64,000 nt of DNA from Roseateles terrae (GTDB lineage: Bacteria > Pseudomonadota > Gammaproteobacteria > Burkholderiales > Burkholderiaceae_C): assembly GCF_014192155.1 (NCBI RefSeq), contig NZ_JACHXO010000005.1, positions 186,001-250,000 on the forward strand, given 5' to 3'. The notes under the pieces are model-generated. The model searched no databases and was not told where the DNA came from. It saw nothing but the letters and a program-made list of their open reading frames with translations. Numbering within the stretch: position 1 is the first letter of the stretch; each line of letters opens with the position of its first letter. This document shows, piece by piece, positions 23,995-33,292 of the stretch. The position numbers were made by a program, and so were the translations under genes.

Positions 23995-25314
23995 ATGCTG
24001 AACCTTCGCACCCTGCACACCACCGACAGCGACTTCGAGGCGGCTTTCCGCCAGGTGCTGCACTGGTCCGCTGACACCGATGCCGAAATCGAGAAGCGGG
24101 TGGAGGACATCCTGGCGGCCGTGCGTGAGCGGGGCGATGCGGCGGTGCTGGAATTCACCGCGCGCTTTGACCATCTGCAGGCCGCCTTGGTCGCCGCGCT
24201 CGAGCTGACCCGCGATGAACTCAAGGCCGCCTTCGACGGCCTGCCCCCCGAGCAGGCGCAGGCGCTGAACCAGGCCGCAGCGCGGGTGCGCAGCTATCAC
24301 GAACGTCAGAAGAAGGCCTGCGGCGAAAGCTGGAGCTACCGGGATGAAGACGGCACGCTGCTGGGCCAGAAGGTCACGCCGCTGGACCGGGTGGGCATCT
24401 ATGTGCCTGGCGGCAAGGCGGCCTACCCCTCCAGCGTGCTGATGAACGCGATTCCTGCGCAGGTCGCGGGCGTGCCGGAAATCATCATGGTGGTGCCCAC
24501 GCCCCGCGGGGAAAAGAATCCGCTGGTGCTGGCCGCCGCTTATGTCGCGGGCGTGCATCGGGCGTTCACCGTCGGTGGCGCGCAGGCCGTGGCCGCGCTG
24601 GCCTACGGCACGGCCACTATTCCCCGGGTGGACAAGATCACCGGCCCGGGCAATGCCTATGTGGCCAGCGCCAAGAAGCATGTGTTCGGCCAGGTCGGCA
24701 TCGACATGATTGCCGGCCCCAGCGAAATCCTGGTGCTGGCCGATGGCAGCACGCCACCGGACTGGGTGGCGATGGACCTCTTCAGCCAGGCGGAGCACGA
24801 CGAACTGGCGCAGAGCATCCTGCTGTGCCCCGATCTGGCCTACATCGGCCAGGTGCGCGAGGCCATCGAACGTCTGCTGCCCGGCATGCCGCGGCGGGAC
24901 GTGATCCGGGCTTCCCTGGAAGGGCGGGGCGCGCTGATCCACACCCGCTCGATGGAAGAGGCCTGCGAGATCAGCAACCGCATCGCACCGGAACACCTGG
25001 AAGTGTCCAGCCGCGATCCGCATCGCTGGGAACCGCTGCTGCGTCATGCCGGCGCCATCTTCCTGGGTGCCTTCACCAGCGAATCGCTGGGCGACTACTG
25101 CGCAGGCCCGAACCATGTGCTGCCGACCTCCGGAACGGCGCGGTTCTCGTCCCCGCTGGGCGTCTACGATTTCCAGAAGCGCTCCAGTCTCATCGAGGTC
25201 AGCGAGGCGGGTGCGCAGGTGCTCGGACCGATCGCTGCAACGCTGGCGTACGGTGAAGGTTTGCAAGCGCACGCTCAGGCGGCCGAATTCCGGCTGAAGC
25301 GCGCTTCAGAGTGA
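23995..25314 (+). CDS. hisD: Histidinol dehydrogenase
   Basis: A 439-residue zinc enzyme that oxidises histidinol twice, via histidinal, to histidine with NAD. Family blocks are present: [56 protein letters not shown], the [10 protein letters not shown] stretch, [17 protein letters not shown] and the metal-binding end [19 protein letters not shown]. The ATG at 23995 gives the usual N-terminus; the longer frame to 23929 overlaps hisG and is rejected. hisC, which usually follows, is not downstream; a chemoreceptor is. Confidence 0.95.
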   Translation: MLNLRTLHTTDSDFEAAFRQVLHWSADTDAEIEKRVEDILAAVRERGDAAVLEFTARFDHLQAALVAALELTRDELKAAFDGLPPEQAQALNQAAARVRSYHERQKKACGESWSYRDEDGTLLGQKVTPLDRVGIYVPGGKAAYPSSVLMNAIPAQVAGVPEIIMVVPTPRGEKNPLVLAAAYVAGVHRAFTVGGAQAVAALAYGTATIPRVDKITGPGNAYVASAKKHVFGQVGIDMIAGPSEILVLADGSTPPDWVAMDLFSQAEHDELAQSILLCPDLAYIGQVREAIERLLPGMPRRDVIRASLEGRGALIHTRSMEEACEISNRIAPEHLEVSSRDPHRWEPLLRHAGAIFLGAFTSESLGDYCAGPNHVLPTSGTARFSSPLGVYDFQKRSSLIEVSEAGAQVLGPIAATLAYGEGLQAHAQAAEFRLKRASE

Positions 25315-25453
25315 TCCACGCCAGCGCCTGACATCCTCCCGCCGAGGGGGGTGATGTCCCTGGGAGGAGACCCGCGACGATGGGGGACGCCCGTCCACAA
25401 CATCGACGAAGTGGCATAGCATGGGTTCGCTCACACAGCCACAAGGACGTCGT

Positions 25454-27004
25454 ATGCGGTTCTCGGATCTTCGCGTGGGTTTGCGCATCACCCTCGGCTT
25501 TGCCGCGGTGTTGCTGGCGACGCTGGTGATCGGCGTGGTGGCCGTCACCCGGTTGCAGGTGATCCAGGGCAATGTCACCGACATGGCCAATGACTGGATT
25601 CCCTCCATTAACGCGGTGAACGCGTATCTGGTCAGAGCCAACGAACTGCGGCGTGCCGAGATGGCTGCGGTCCTGAGCGACAACGATGGCGCCTTCGAGT
25701 CGGAAGTCAGCCGCATCCGCACGCTGCGCGACACGACCCTGCCAGACCTGGGCAAGAAATACGAAGCGCTGATCTCGGTGAAGGACGAGCAGGCGGTCTG
25801 GGACGACACCAAGACCAAACTGGCGACCTTCCTCGCGGCGCAGGACAAACTGCTGGCCGCCCGCAAGGCGGGGGACCGCGCCGCGGCCGCCGCGATGGCC
25901 ATGGGCGCCTCCCGCGAGGCGTTCATGGGCGTGGCTGGCAACATCCAGAAGCTGGTGGACATCAACACCCAGGGTGCACAGGAGAGCTATCAGGAATCCC
26001 AGCGGGTGTTCTCGACGGTCCTCACGACCATGGTGGTGCTGATCGTGCTGGCCTTGCTGGCCGGGGCGCTGCTCTCCTGGTACCTCACACGCAGCACGGT
26101 GCAGCCGCTGAACCAGATGGTGTCGGTGGCCCAGCGGGTGGCGGAAGGCAATCTGGCGGTGCAGGTGGATGTGTCCCGACGCGATGAACTCGGGCAACTG
26201 GCCCGGGCACTGTCCGAGATGCGTGATTCGTTGAATCAGTCGCTCAGCACGGTGCGCACCAGCGCGGAGAGCATTGCCATGTCCAGCGGTGAAGTGGCCG
26301 CTGGCAGCAGCGACCTCTCTGCCCGCACCGAACAGATGGCCTCGAGCCTGGAAGAAACCTCCGCCACCATGCAGGCCCTCACCGATACCGTGCGGCAGAA
26401 CGCGGACGCGACCCGGCAGGCCAGTCAACTGGCGGTCAATGCCAGCGAAGTGGCGGACCGCGGGGGCGCGGTGGTGACGCAGGTGGTCAACACGATGGAG
26501 GAGATCAATGCGTCTTCCCGTCGCATCGCCGACATCATCGGCACCATCGATGGCATTGCCTTCCAGACCAACATCCTGGCGCTCAATGCTGCGGTGGAAG
26601 CCGCGCGGGCTGGTGAGCAGGGACGCGGCTTTGCGGTGGTGGCCGGCGAGGTGCGCTCGCTGGCGCAGCGCAGCGCCGAAGCGGCCCGCGAGATCAAGGG
26701 CCTGATCGGCACCTCGGTGGACCGGGTGGAGACCGGCGCCCGGCTGGTGGCCGATGCGGGCGAGACCATGCGCGAAATCGTGACCGCCGTTCAGCGGGTC
26801 ACGGACATCATCCAGGAGATCTCCAGCGCCACGCAGGAGCAGAGCACCAGCCTGATGGAAGTCGGCCAGGCGGTGCAGCGGCTGGATGAGGTGACTCAGC
26901 AGAATGCCGCGCTGGTGGAAGAGTCCAGCGCCGCATCGGAATCGCTGCGGGAACAGGCGGGCAGTCTCAAGCAGGTGGTGGCGCAGTTCCGGTTGCAGGA
27001 GTGA
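25454..27004 (+). CDS. Methyl-accepting chemotaxis protein
   Basis: A 516-residue chemoreceptor. A first membrane helix (about 9-31: LRITLGFAAVLLATLVIGVV) precedes a periplasmic four-helix-bundle sensor of about 150 residues. A second helix (VLTTMVVLIVLALLAGALLS) and a HAMP linker follow, and the cytoplasmic signalling domain has the hairpin tip [42 protein letters not shown] (split here over residues about 345-388). The protein ends VAQFRLQE, without a CheR-binding pentapeptide. The ATG at 25454 has AAGGA six bases upstream. Its ligand is unknown, and the only other chemotaxis genes here are cheZ at 42022 and a second receptor at 54458. Confidence 0.92.
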   Translation: MRFSDLRVGLRITLGFAAVLLATLVIGVVAVTRLQVIQGNVTDMANDWIPSINAVNAYLVRANELRRAEMAAVLSDNDGAFESEVSRIRTLRDTTLPDLGKKYEALISVKDEQAVWDDTKTKLATFLAAQDKLLAARKAGDRAAAAAMAMGASREAFMGVAGNIQKLVDINTQGAQESYQESQRVFSTVLTTMVVLIVLALLAGALLSWYLTRSTVQPLNQMVSVAQRVAEGNLAVQVDVSRRDELGQLARALSEMRDSLNQSLSTVRTSAESIAMSSGEVAAGSSDLSARTEQMASSLEETSATMQALTDTVRQNADATRQASQLAVNASEVADRGGAVVTQVVNTMEEINASSRRIADIIGTIDGIAFQTNILALNAAVEAARAGEQGRGFAVVAGEVRSLAQRSAEAAREIKGLIGTSVDRVETGARLVADAGETMREIVTAVQRVTDIIQEISSATQEQSTSLMEVGQAVQRLDEVTQQNAALVEESSAASESLREQAGSLKQVVAQFRLQE

Positions 27005-27076
27005 AGCGATGGGGCCGGGCCGGTCAGACTGACTGAGGCGTGCTGAAATCCCGTTCAGCCGGCCGAAAATCCATCC

Positions 27077-27676
27077 ATGAACGAGCTCTATCTCAGCACC
27101 GACATCGAAACCGACGGCCCCATCCCGGGACCGCATTCGATGCTCAGTTTTGGCACCGCCGCCTACACCGCGGACAAGCAACTCATCGCCACCTTCTCCG
27201 CCAATCTGGAGACGCTGCCCGGCGCCACCGCCCATCCGGAGACGGCCGCGTGGTGGGCGTCGCAGCCCGAAGCCTGGCTGGCCAGCCGCACGAATCTGGA
27301 AAAGCCGGAAGCCGCAATGCGCCGGTACGTCGAATGGATCGGCACCTTGCCGGGCAAGCCGGTGTTTGTCGGTTACCCCGCCGGCTTCGACTTCCTCTTC
27401 GTCTACTGGTACCTGATCCGCTTCACCGGCAGCAGCCCCTTCAGCTTCTCGGCGCTGGACATCAAGAGCTACGCCATGGCGGTGCTGGGCACCGACTATC
27501 GGGCCACCACCAAGCGCCAGATGCCCAAAGCCTGGTTTGATCGTCTGCCCCATACCCACGTGGCGCTGGACGACGCCATCGAGCAGGGCGCCTTGTTCTG
27601 CAACATCCTGCAGGCGAACCGCACCCGCCAAGCCAGCGCGACCGGGCAGCCGGCATCCTCCTCGAAGATTGATTGA
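27077..27676 (+). CDS. DEDD-family 3'-5' exonuclease-like protein
   Basis: A 199-residue protein with the three acidic motifs of DnaQ-like exonucleases: [13 protein letters not shown] at the start (Asp and Glu of motif I), [20 protein letters not shown] in the middle (Asp of motif II) and [18 protein letters not shown] near the end (motif III with His and Asp). It should remove nucleotides from 3' ends of DNA or RNA. It is not a recognised RNase T or DnaQ, and its biological substrate is unknown. Its 3' end overlaps the -35 palindrome of the MFS pump. Confidence 0.83.
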   Translation: MNELYLSTDIETDGPIPGPHSMLSFGTAAYTADKQLIATFSANLETLPGATAHPETAAWWASQPEAWLASRTNLEKPEAAMRRYVEWIGTLPGKPVFVGYPAGFDFLFVYWYLIRFTGSSPFSFSALDIKSYAMAVLGTDYRATTKRQMPKAWFDRLPHTHVALDDAIEQGALFCNILQANRTRQASATGQPASSSKID

Positions 27677-27702
27677 CATTGTCAACCGTTTCCCCGTAAG
27701 CT
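27673..27702 (+). promoter_or_regulatory. Promoter of the MFS pump with palindrome over the -35
   Basis: TTGACA at 27673-27678 and TAAGCT at 27697-27702 are spaced by 18 bases. The -35 hexamer is half of a perfect 6+1+6 palindrome, TTGACATTGTCAA (27673-27685), the form of operator used by TetR or MarR regulators of drug pumps. No regulator gene is adjacent. Confidence 0.5.
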
Positions 27703-27732
27703 GTCGGGCTGATCACTGCATTCGAACCTGCC

Positions 27733-29139
27733 TTGTCCCTTGCTCCTCAAAGCCGCCGTGTGACCCTCGCCATCGCGGCGGTGATGTTCATGCTGGTGCT
27801 CGACGGCTCCATCCTGAACACCTCCCTGCCGGCCATTGCCGCTTCTCAAGGCGTGCCCGCCCTGGCGCTCAGCGCGGTCATCACCGGCTATCTGCTCGCG
27901 GCCTCTGCCGTGCTGCCGCTGTCCGCCTGGCTGGGGGAACGGTATGGCATGCGCCGGATGTTCCTGATCGGCGTGGCCGTCTTCACTGCTTCTTCGCTGT
28001 TGTGCGGTCTGGCCCAGACGCCTGGCCAGCTGGTGCTGGCGCGGGTGGTGCAAGGCATCGGCGGTGGCCTGCTGATGCCCATCGGCCGGACCATCGCCTT
28101 GCGCGGCGCCCGCAAGGAAGACATCGTGGGTATCCAGGCGCTGCTCGTCTGGCCGGCGCTGTTCGGCCCGGTGCTGGGACCACCGCTGGGCGGCTTGCTC
28201 AGCACCTATGCCTCCTGGCGACTCAACTTCCTGCTCAACGTGCCCATCGGCGTGGTCGGCATGATGCTGCTGGCCCGATGGGTGCCGCGTGATGACGTCT
28301 CCGGGACGCCGAGGCCGTTTGACATGCCCGGCTTTCTCGGCGCGGCAGGCGGCCTGACGCTGTTCGTCGGCGGGGTGGAATGGGTGTCGCATGACATGAG
28401 CGCGTCGGTGGGCCGGCTGGCGCCGTTTGTCTGTGTGGCGATGGGGCTGCTGGTGCTGGCCTGGACGGTGCGTCACCTGCGGCGTGCCCCGCATCCGGTG
28501 GTCAGCCTGAGCCCCTTCCAGCATGCGAGCTTTGCGGTGGCGACCACCGGCGGGACCTTCGCATCGACCGCCATCCAGTCCACGCCGTTTCTGCTGCCGC
28601 TGCTGTTCCAGCTGGGCCTGGGCAAGGATGCGGTGAGCGCCGGCGCCATGCTGCTGCCGTACTTCGCAGCCAACCTCGGCATGAAGACGGTGACCACGCC
28701 CTTGCTCCAGCGGTTCGGATTCCGACAGGTGCTGTTGACGGCCGGCGGCATCAGTGCCCTGAGCATCGCTGCCTTCGCCTGGGTGGATGCGCAGACGCCG
28801 TGGGCGGTGCTGATCGCGCTGCTGGTCGTCAGCGGTGCGTCACGCTCGATGTCGATGACGGCGATCAACACGCTGGCAGTCGCGGAATTGCCGCAGCATC
28901 AGCTGGGAGCGAGTTCGACCCTGGCCGCGATTTCCAGTTCAGTCGCGGGTGCCATGGGCGTGGCGGTGGGCGCGCTGGTGCTCGCCGTGAGTGCCCATCT
29001 GAACGGGCGAGAGCACCCCATGGTGGGGGACTTCTCCGTCGCCTTCCTCGTGGTGGCGGCGATCAATCTGCTGGCGGTGTTGCGCTTTCGGCAACTGCAT
29101 CCGGAGGCCGGCGCCGCGGTGCTGCGCGCCAAGCGCTAG
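27733..29139 (+). CDS. MFS multidrug efflux transporter, DHA2 (14-TMS) type
   Basis: A 468-residue inner-membrane proton antiporter. The first helix carries FMLVLDGSILNTSLPAIA, the D1 motif of the DHA2 group, followed by LGERYGMRRMF (motif A loop), LARVVQGIGGGLLMPIGRTI (motif B) and GPVLGPPLGGLLSTYASWRLNF (motif C and following loop). These point to QacA/EmrB-like drug export. There is no EmrA-type partner gene. The start is a TTG at 27733 without a clear ribosome binding site, so the true start is uncertain. A promoter with an operator-like palindrome lies at 27673-27702. Confidence 0.88.
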   Translation: MSLAPQSRRVTLAIAAVMFMLVLDGSILNTSLPAIAASQGVPALALSAVITGYLLAASAVLPLSAWLGERYGMRRMFLIGVAVFTASSLLCGLAQTPGQLVLARVVQGIGGGLLMPIGRTIALRGARKEDIVGIQALLVWPALFGPVLGPPLGGLLSTYASWRLNFLLNVPIGVVGMMLLARWVPRDDVSGTPRPFDMPGFLGAAGGLTLFVGGVEWVSHDMSASVGRLAPFVCVAMGLLVLAWTVRHLRRAPHPVVSLSPFQHASFAVATTGGTFASTAIQSTPFLLPLLFQLGLGKDAVSAGAMLLPYFAANLGMKTVTTPLLQRFGFRQVLLTAGGISALSIAAFAWVDAQTPWAVLIALLVVSGASRSMSMTAINTLAVAELPQHQLGASSTLAAISSSVAGAMGVAVGALVLAVSAHLNGREHPMVGDFSVAFLVVAAINLLAVLRFRQLHPEAGAAVLRAKR

Positions 29140-29149
29140 CTGTCGCCGG

Positions 29150-29932
29150 TCAGTCGTCCGACTTCAGCGCCAGCTCCCACACCGGACGGGCCGCATCGAA
29201 GATCGAGCCCGCACCCAGCGCTGACGGATCGCGCGCCAGTTGCAGCCAAGCCAACGTGTCGTGATGGTCCCCAGGCAGATAGTCGCGGCTTCGTTCCGAC
29301 ACCAGCCAGGCATGGAGTTGCGCATACTGGTCGGCGTGATGCTGACGGGTCCAGGCCAAGCCCACCAGGTCCCCATAACCTTCCTCACGCCGGGTCGACT
29401 TCATCGAGCGATAGGCTTCCTGCAGGTCGGCACTGAGGCCTGCGGGCACCTGGCCGGGACTGAAACCCGCCGGCAAGCCAAACCAGGCACCGTCCAGATA
29501 GCGACGGCAATGGCCCAGTTCGTGCGCGGCCATCAGCTCCAGCGCCGGCTTCTCCAGTCCTTGTGGGATGCGGTCCAGCACGGCCTCGCCTTCCGGATTG
29601 CCCCGCAGGCTCAGCACCAGTTTGCATCGGCCATTCACGAAGCCCAGCCCGACCGGCGCATCGTCCGCCGAGGCCTGCGGGCGGATCGCCACGTCCAGTG
29701 GCAGACCCGCGCTGCGTGCTTCGAGAATCACGGGGCTCATCCCATCCACCCAGCGCTGTTCCAGCGCAGTGAGGCCGGCGGCGTGAGCCGAGATGCCCCA
29801 GCACAGCGCCCCCAGCAGAATGAGGCCTTGCATGGCCCAGAACGCGGGGGCGCTGAAACGGCGCCCCAGAGGCTGGGCTGTGGAGGACTGCCGGCGGGCA
29901 GTGGAGAGCGAGGAGAGGGAAGAGGACTTCAT
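29150..29932 (-). CDS. HExxH metallopeptidase-like protein, membrane-anchored or exported
   Basis: A 260-residue protein with a polar N-terminus of about 30 residues, one hydrophobic segment (FWAMQGLILLGALCWGISAHA) that may be a signal peptide, and a zinc-binding motif AAHELGHCRRYLDG (about residue 146) with acidic residues downstream in REEGYGDLVGLAW. This is the pattern of a zincin peptidase. I do not recognise a named family. It is convergent with the MFS pump and separated from the ZIP/fumC operon by a 267-base gap (29933-30199) in which I see only a weak GCTGC/GCAGC hairpin near 30030-30048. Confidence 0.7.
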   Translation of the reverse strand: MKSSSLSSLSTARRQSSTAQPLGRRFSAPAFWAMQGLILLGALCWGISAHAAGLTALEQRWVDGMSPVILEARSAGLPLDVAIRPQASADDAPVGLGFVNGRCKLVLSLRGNPEGEAVLDRIPQGLEKPALELMAAHELGHCRRYLDGAWFGLPAGFSPGQVPAGLSADLQEAYRSMKSTRREEGYGDLVGLAWTRQHHADQYAQLHAWLVSERSRDYLPGDHHDTLAWLQLARDPSALGAGSIFDAARPVWELALKSDD

Positions 29933-30199
29933 CGCGGCTCGACCTGATCACGTGGTTCGAGCCTTCATACTGAAGTGCAAGGGCCGCTTGTGCACACGCA
30001 TAAGGCCCACAACGGGACGCTTCGTGTGACGTGATTCGCGCTGCTGTTATGTGCAGCATACGTACGTCGGCGGTGCGGGGAGAGGCTGTGGAAGTCGTCA
30101 CGATGGGCAAGGGCCAGCCTCGCCGAGCCCGGGCGGCGTCCGCGCCGAGCCCAACCCTTGAGCTTGACTTCGCCAAGGTCCTGGCACTGAATTGAGAAT

Positions 30200-31249
30200 T
30201 CAGCCCAGTGCCGTGTCCAGCACCATCATCAGCGCAAAGCCCAGCATCAACCCCTGGGTGGCCCAGCGCTCGTGGCCTTTGCGATGCGATTCCGGAATGA
30301 TCTCGTGGCTGATCACGAACAGCATCGCGCCCGCCGCGAACCCCAGGGCCCAGGGCAGCAGCAGCGGCCACTCCGACACCACCCAGGCGCCGAGCACCGC
30401 ACCCACCGGCTCGATGAGTCCCGAGGCCGCGCCGATGGCCAGCGCCTTGCCACGCGGATAACCCACCGCCATCAAGGCCACCGCAATCACGAACCCTTCG
30501 GGCAGATCCTGTATGGCGATGGCCAGACTGAGGCCCGCGGCCGCGACCGGGTCATTGGCCGCAAAGGCCACGCCCATCGCCAGACCTTCCGGCAGGTTGT
30601 GCAGGGTGACCGCCATCACAAACAGCGTGGTGCGACGCAGCCGGCGCCCATCCACGCCTTCACGGCCCTTGATGAAGTGCTCATGCGGCAGCCAGCGGTC
30701 CAGCGCCATCAGCGCCCAGGCGCCGATCAGCACCGCAGCGGCCACGATCAGCGCGGCCGCGGTGGCCCCATCGCCGTGACCGGCCGCACCCGAGCCGGCG
30801 GCGCCGGTCCCCATCACTTCCCGCGCCGCCGCCAATCCCGGCAGGATCAATGAAAACGCACACGCTGCCAGCATCACGCCGGCGCCGAAGCCCATCAGCC
30901 CATCCTGCGCGCGGTCACTGAGACTGCGGGTGCCGAGTGCCGGCAAGGTGCCCAGCGCGGTGGCGGCCGCCGCCAGCAGGCCGGCCTGCAGTGCCATGCC
31001 AATCACCGAGGGAGCGCTGCCGGGAGTCAGCAGAGCCCAGCCCTCCCGCATCAACAGCCCGGCGCCGGCCAGCAGGATGAACCAGCCCAGGATGCGACGC
31101 ACTCGCCGGCCTGAGCCACTCGAACCGCTCGAACCGCCCGGGCCGCTCTCACGGCCATCACCGCCATCACGGCGCTGTTCGTCACGGTCCGGACCTCTCT
31201 CCAGATCGGGACCGTGATGCGCCGCGACGATGAGGTCAGAGTCCGCCAT
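30200..31249 (-). CDS. ZIP family metal transporter
   Basis: A 349-residue inner-membrane transporter importing zinc, manganese or iron. After a hydrophilic Gly/Ser/Asp-rich N-terminus (about 50 residues) come about eight helices. The metal-binding helices are clear: TLFVMAVTLHNLPEGLAMGV (with HNLPEG) and AIAIQDLPEGFVIAVALMAV. The start overlaps the end of fumC by 14 bases, so it belongs to the fagA-fumC operon. In Pseudomonas aeruginosa a ZIP-type gene lies in the same neighbourhood (fagA-fumC-orfX-sodM region), which favours manganese import under iron starvation. That role is inferred. Confidence 0.87.
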   Translation of the reverse strand: MADSDLIVAAHHGPDLERGPDRDEQRRDGGDGRESGPGGSSGSSGSGRRVRRILGWFILLAGAGLLMREGWALLTPGSAPSVIGMALQAGLLAAAATALGTLPALGTRSLSDRAQDGLMGFGAGVMLAACAFSLILPGLAAAREVMGTGAAGSGAAGHGDGATAAALIVAAAVLIGAWALMALDRWLPHEHFIKGREGVDGRRLRRTTLFVMAVTLHNLPEGLAMGVAFAANDPVAAAGLSLAIAIQDLPEGFVIAVALMAVGYPRGKALAIGAASGLIEPVGAVLGAWVVSEWPLLLPWALGFAAGAMLFVISHEIIPESHRKGHERWATQGLMLGFALMMVLDTALG

Positions 31250-32624
31250 CCGTCAGCTTCGAGGGATCCAGCATCTGCTGGAGCGTGCTGCGGTCGATCT
31301 CGGTCATCTCCGCCGCCACATCCAGAATCGGCCGGTTCTCGGCATAGGCGCGCTTGGCGATGGCCGCGGCCTTGAGGTAGCCGATCTCGCGGTTCAGGGC
31401 TGTTACCAGAATCGGATTGCGCGCCAGCGCCTCCTGCAGGCTGCCGGTGTTGACGCGGAAGTCCTGGATCGCCTGGTCCGCCAGCGCGCGGGACGCGGTG
31501 GCCAGCAAGGCCAGGCTGTCCAGCAGGTTGTGGGCAATCAGCGGCAGCATCACATTGAGCTGGAAGTTGCCCGACTGGCCGGCGATGGTGATGGCCGTGT
31601 CATGGCCGATCACTTGCGCACACACCATCGTCACCGCTTCCGGAATCACCGGATTGACCTTGCCCGGCATGATGCTGGAGCCGGGCTGCAGCGCATGCAG
31701 TTCGATTTCCGCAAGGCCGGCCAGCGGTCCCGAGTTCATCCAGCGCAGGTCGTTGGCGATCTTCATCAACGTGACCGCGACGCCCTTGAGCGCGCCTGAC
31801 AGCGCCACGGCTGTGTCCTGCGCCGACAGCGCGGCGAAGAAATCCGGCGCAGGGCGGAAGGTGAGGCCGGTGAGGCCGGACAACTCATCACAGAAGCGCT
31901 GCGCGAATTCGGGATGGGCATTGATGCCGGTGCCCACCGCGGTGCCGCCCTGGGCGAGTTCACAGACGGACGGCAGCAGCGCCCGCAACTGGGTGCGGCG
32001 GGCATCGACCTGCGCCATCCAGCCGCCCAGCTCCTGACCCAGGCGCAGCGGCATCGCGTCCATCAGATGGGTGCGGCCGGTCTTCACATGGTGGCCGTCG
32101 CTGGCGATCTTGTCCTTGAGCACCTGGACCAGATGGTCCAGCGCCGGCAGCAGCTCGCCCTGCAGCGTCTGCGCGGCGCTGATGTGCAGCACCGTCGGAA
32201 TGCTGTCGTTGCTGCTCTGGCCCGCATTGACGTGGTCATTGGGGCTCACGGTCGTGCCGTTGCCCAGCAGCCGGGTGGCCAGGGTCGCCAGCACCTCATT
32301 GGCATTCATGTTGCTGCTGGTGCCGGAGCCGGTCTGGAACACTTCCACCGGGAAATGGCCCATCAGGTCCGGCGCCTGCAGCAACTGCGCGCTGGCCCGG
32401 TCAATCGCCTGGGCAATGTCTTCCGGCAACTGTCCCAGGCCCAGATTGGCACGGGCGGCCGCGGCTTTCTGCTGCAGCAGCGCCCGCACAAAACGTTCGG
32501 GCATCGGCTGCCGGCTGATCGCAAAATTGTTGACCGCTCGCTGCGTCTGGGCGCCGTAGAGGGCGTCGATCGGCACATCGATCTCGCCCATGCTGTCACG
32601 TTCAATGCGGGTGGCTGACTTCAT
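31236..32624 (-). CDS. fumC: Fumarate hydratase class II (iron-free)
   Basis: A 462-residue cytoplasmic enzyme that interconverts fumarate and malate in the citric acid cycle without an iron-sulfur cluster. It starts MKSATRIERDSMGEIDVPID at 32624, with AAGGA eight bases upstream. Family motifs include GSGTSSNMNANEVLA, VNAGQSSNDSIPTVLH, TGRTHLMDAMPLRLGQE and the signature GSSIMPGKVNPVIPEA. Its start overlaps the fagA stop by one base (TGATG), and the ZIP gene overlaps its end, so three genes are co-translated. Behind a Fur box, this is the classical replacement of iron-dependent fumarase when iron is scarce. Confidence 0.95.
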   Translation of the reverse strand: MKSATRIERDSMGEIDVPIDALYGAQTQRAVNNFAISRQPMPERFVRALLQQKAAAARANLGLGQLPEDIAQAIDRASAQLLQAPDLMGHFPVEVFQTGSGTSSNMNANEVLATLATRLLGNGTTVSPNDHVNAGQSSNDSIPTVLHISAAQTLQGELLPALDHLVQVLKDKIASDGHHVKTGRTHLMDAMPLRLGQELGGWMAQVDARRTQLRALLPSVCELAQGGTAVGTGINAHPEFAQRFCDELSGLTGLTFRPAPDFFAALSAQDTAVALSGALKGVAVTLMKIANDLRWMNSGPLAGLAEIELHALQPGSSIMPGKVNPVIPEAVTMVCAQVIGHDTAITIAGQSGNFQLNVMLPLIAHNLLDSLALLATASRALADQAIQDFRVNTGSLQEALARNPILVTALNREIGYLKAAAIAKRAYAENRPILDVAAEMTEIDRSTLQQMLDPSKLTDGGL

Positions 32625-33058
32625 CAGGATTCCTTCAAGGGACTTTGACTGAGGCACCACTGGAAGCGCTGTACGCGCGTCGCCAGCGCGTCATCGGCAC
32701 GGGCCAGCGCCACCAGCGCGGCCAGGGGCCGCTGGAGCTGGTCGAGGCAGGCCAGACGCCAGTGCCAGGGTAGCAGCGGATTGTGGGCGGTGGCGTACAG
32801 CAGTCGCAAGGCCTGCTCCTGCGCCGGGACGGGCGCAAGCACCCCGCAGCCGATCAACTGTTCAGTGGCCAGCTGATGCTGGCGCAGCAGCACCGGGTCG
32901 TCGGGCGTCAGGCCGCAGGCGATCTTCAGACCCAGCCAGCGCAGGCACTCCACGCCCGGATGGTCGGCCGTGTTGCCCTGCGGGTCATCTGCCCGTGGGC
33001 TGGTGGGAAACCCTCCCGAACGGAAGAGGGACGAGGCGGGAACGGGCATCGACGGCAT
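32624..33058 (-). CDS. fagA: FagA-like protein of the Fur-regulated fumC operon
   Basis: A 144-residue protein starting at the ATG at 33058 (MPSMPVPASSLFRSGG), with AGGAG five bases upstream. The C-terminal about 100 residues resemble the Pseudomonas Fur-associated gene product FagA as I recall it: CLRWLGLKIACGLTPDDPVL, then EQALRLLYATAHNPLLPWHW and RLACLDQLQRPLAALVALAR. Function is unknown. It precedes fumC with a one-base overlap and lies 235 bases after a symmetrical Fur-type site. An open frame extends to 33283 but lacks a start signal. The family call depends on recalled sequence plus context. Confidence 0.75.
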   Translation of the reverse strand: MPSMPVPASSLFRSGGFPTSPRADDPQGNTADHPGVECLRWLGLKIACGLTPDDPVLLRQHQLATEQLIGCGVLAPVPAQEQALRLLYATAHNPLLPWHWRLACLDQLQRPLAALVALARADDALATRVQRFQWCLSQSPLKES

Positions 33059-33292
33059 GGCGACTCCTGGCGACTGCAACCCCGGACACTCCGGCGGCAA
33101 AAACGGGCAGGACAGCTGGCGGGACGCTGGCAGGGAACACGCGGGAGAGGGCTGCACCGTTGTTGGGCAGGTGGCGCGCCTGAAAATTCCGCAGCAGGGA
33201 CGGGGCGGGCACACGCGGGACGACGCGCCAGGACAGCCTTGGCGCAATCGCGTCCGCATGAGCCGGTCACCCGACCGCTGCACCCGATCCTA

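Noticed and set aside
25325-25370. Remnant of an IS200/IS605-type element end
   Set aside because: GACATCCTCCC resembles sequences beside such elements, but no transposase fragment or matching second end is present.
25199-27685. Open frame of 828 codons on the minus strand
   Set aside because: It spans antisense to hisD, the chemoreceptor and the exonuclease genes, which all have clear family motifs; it has none.
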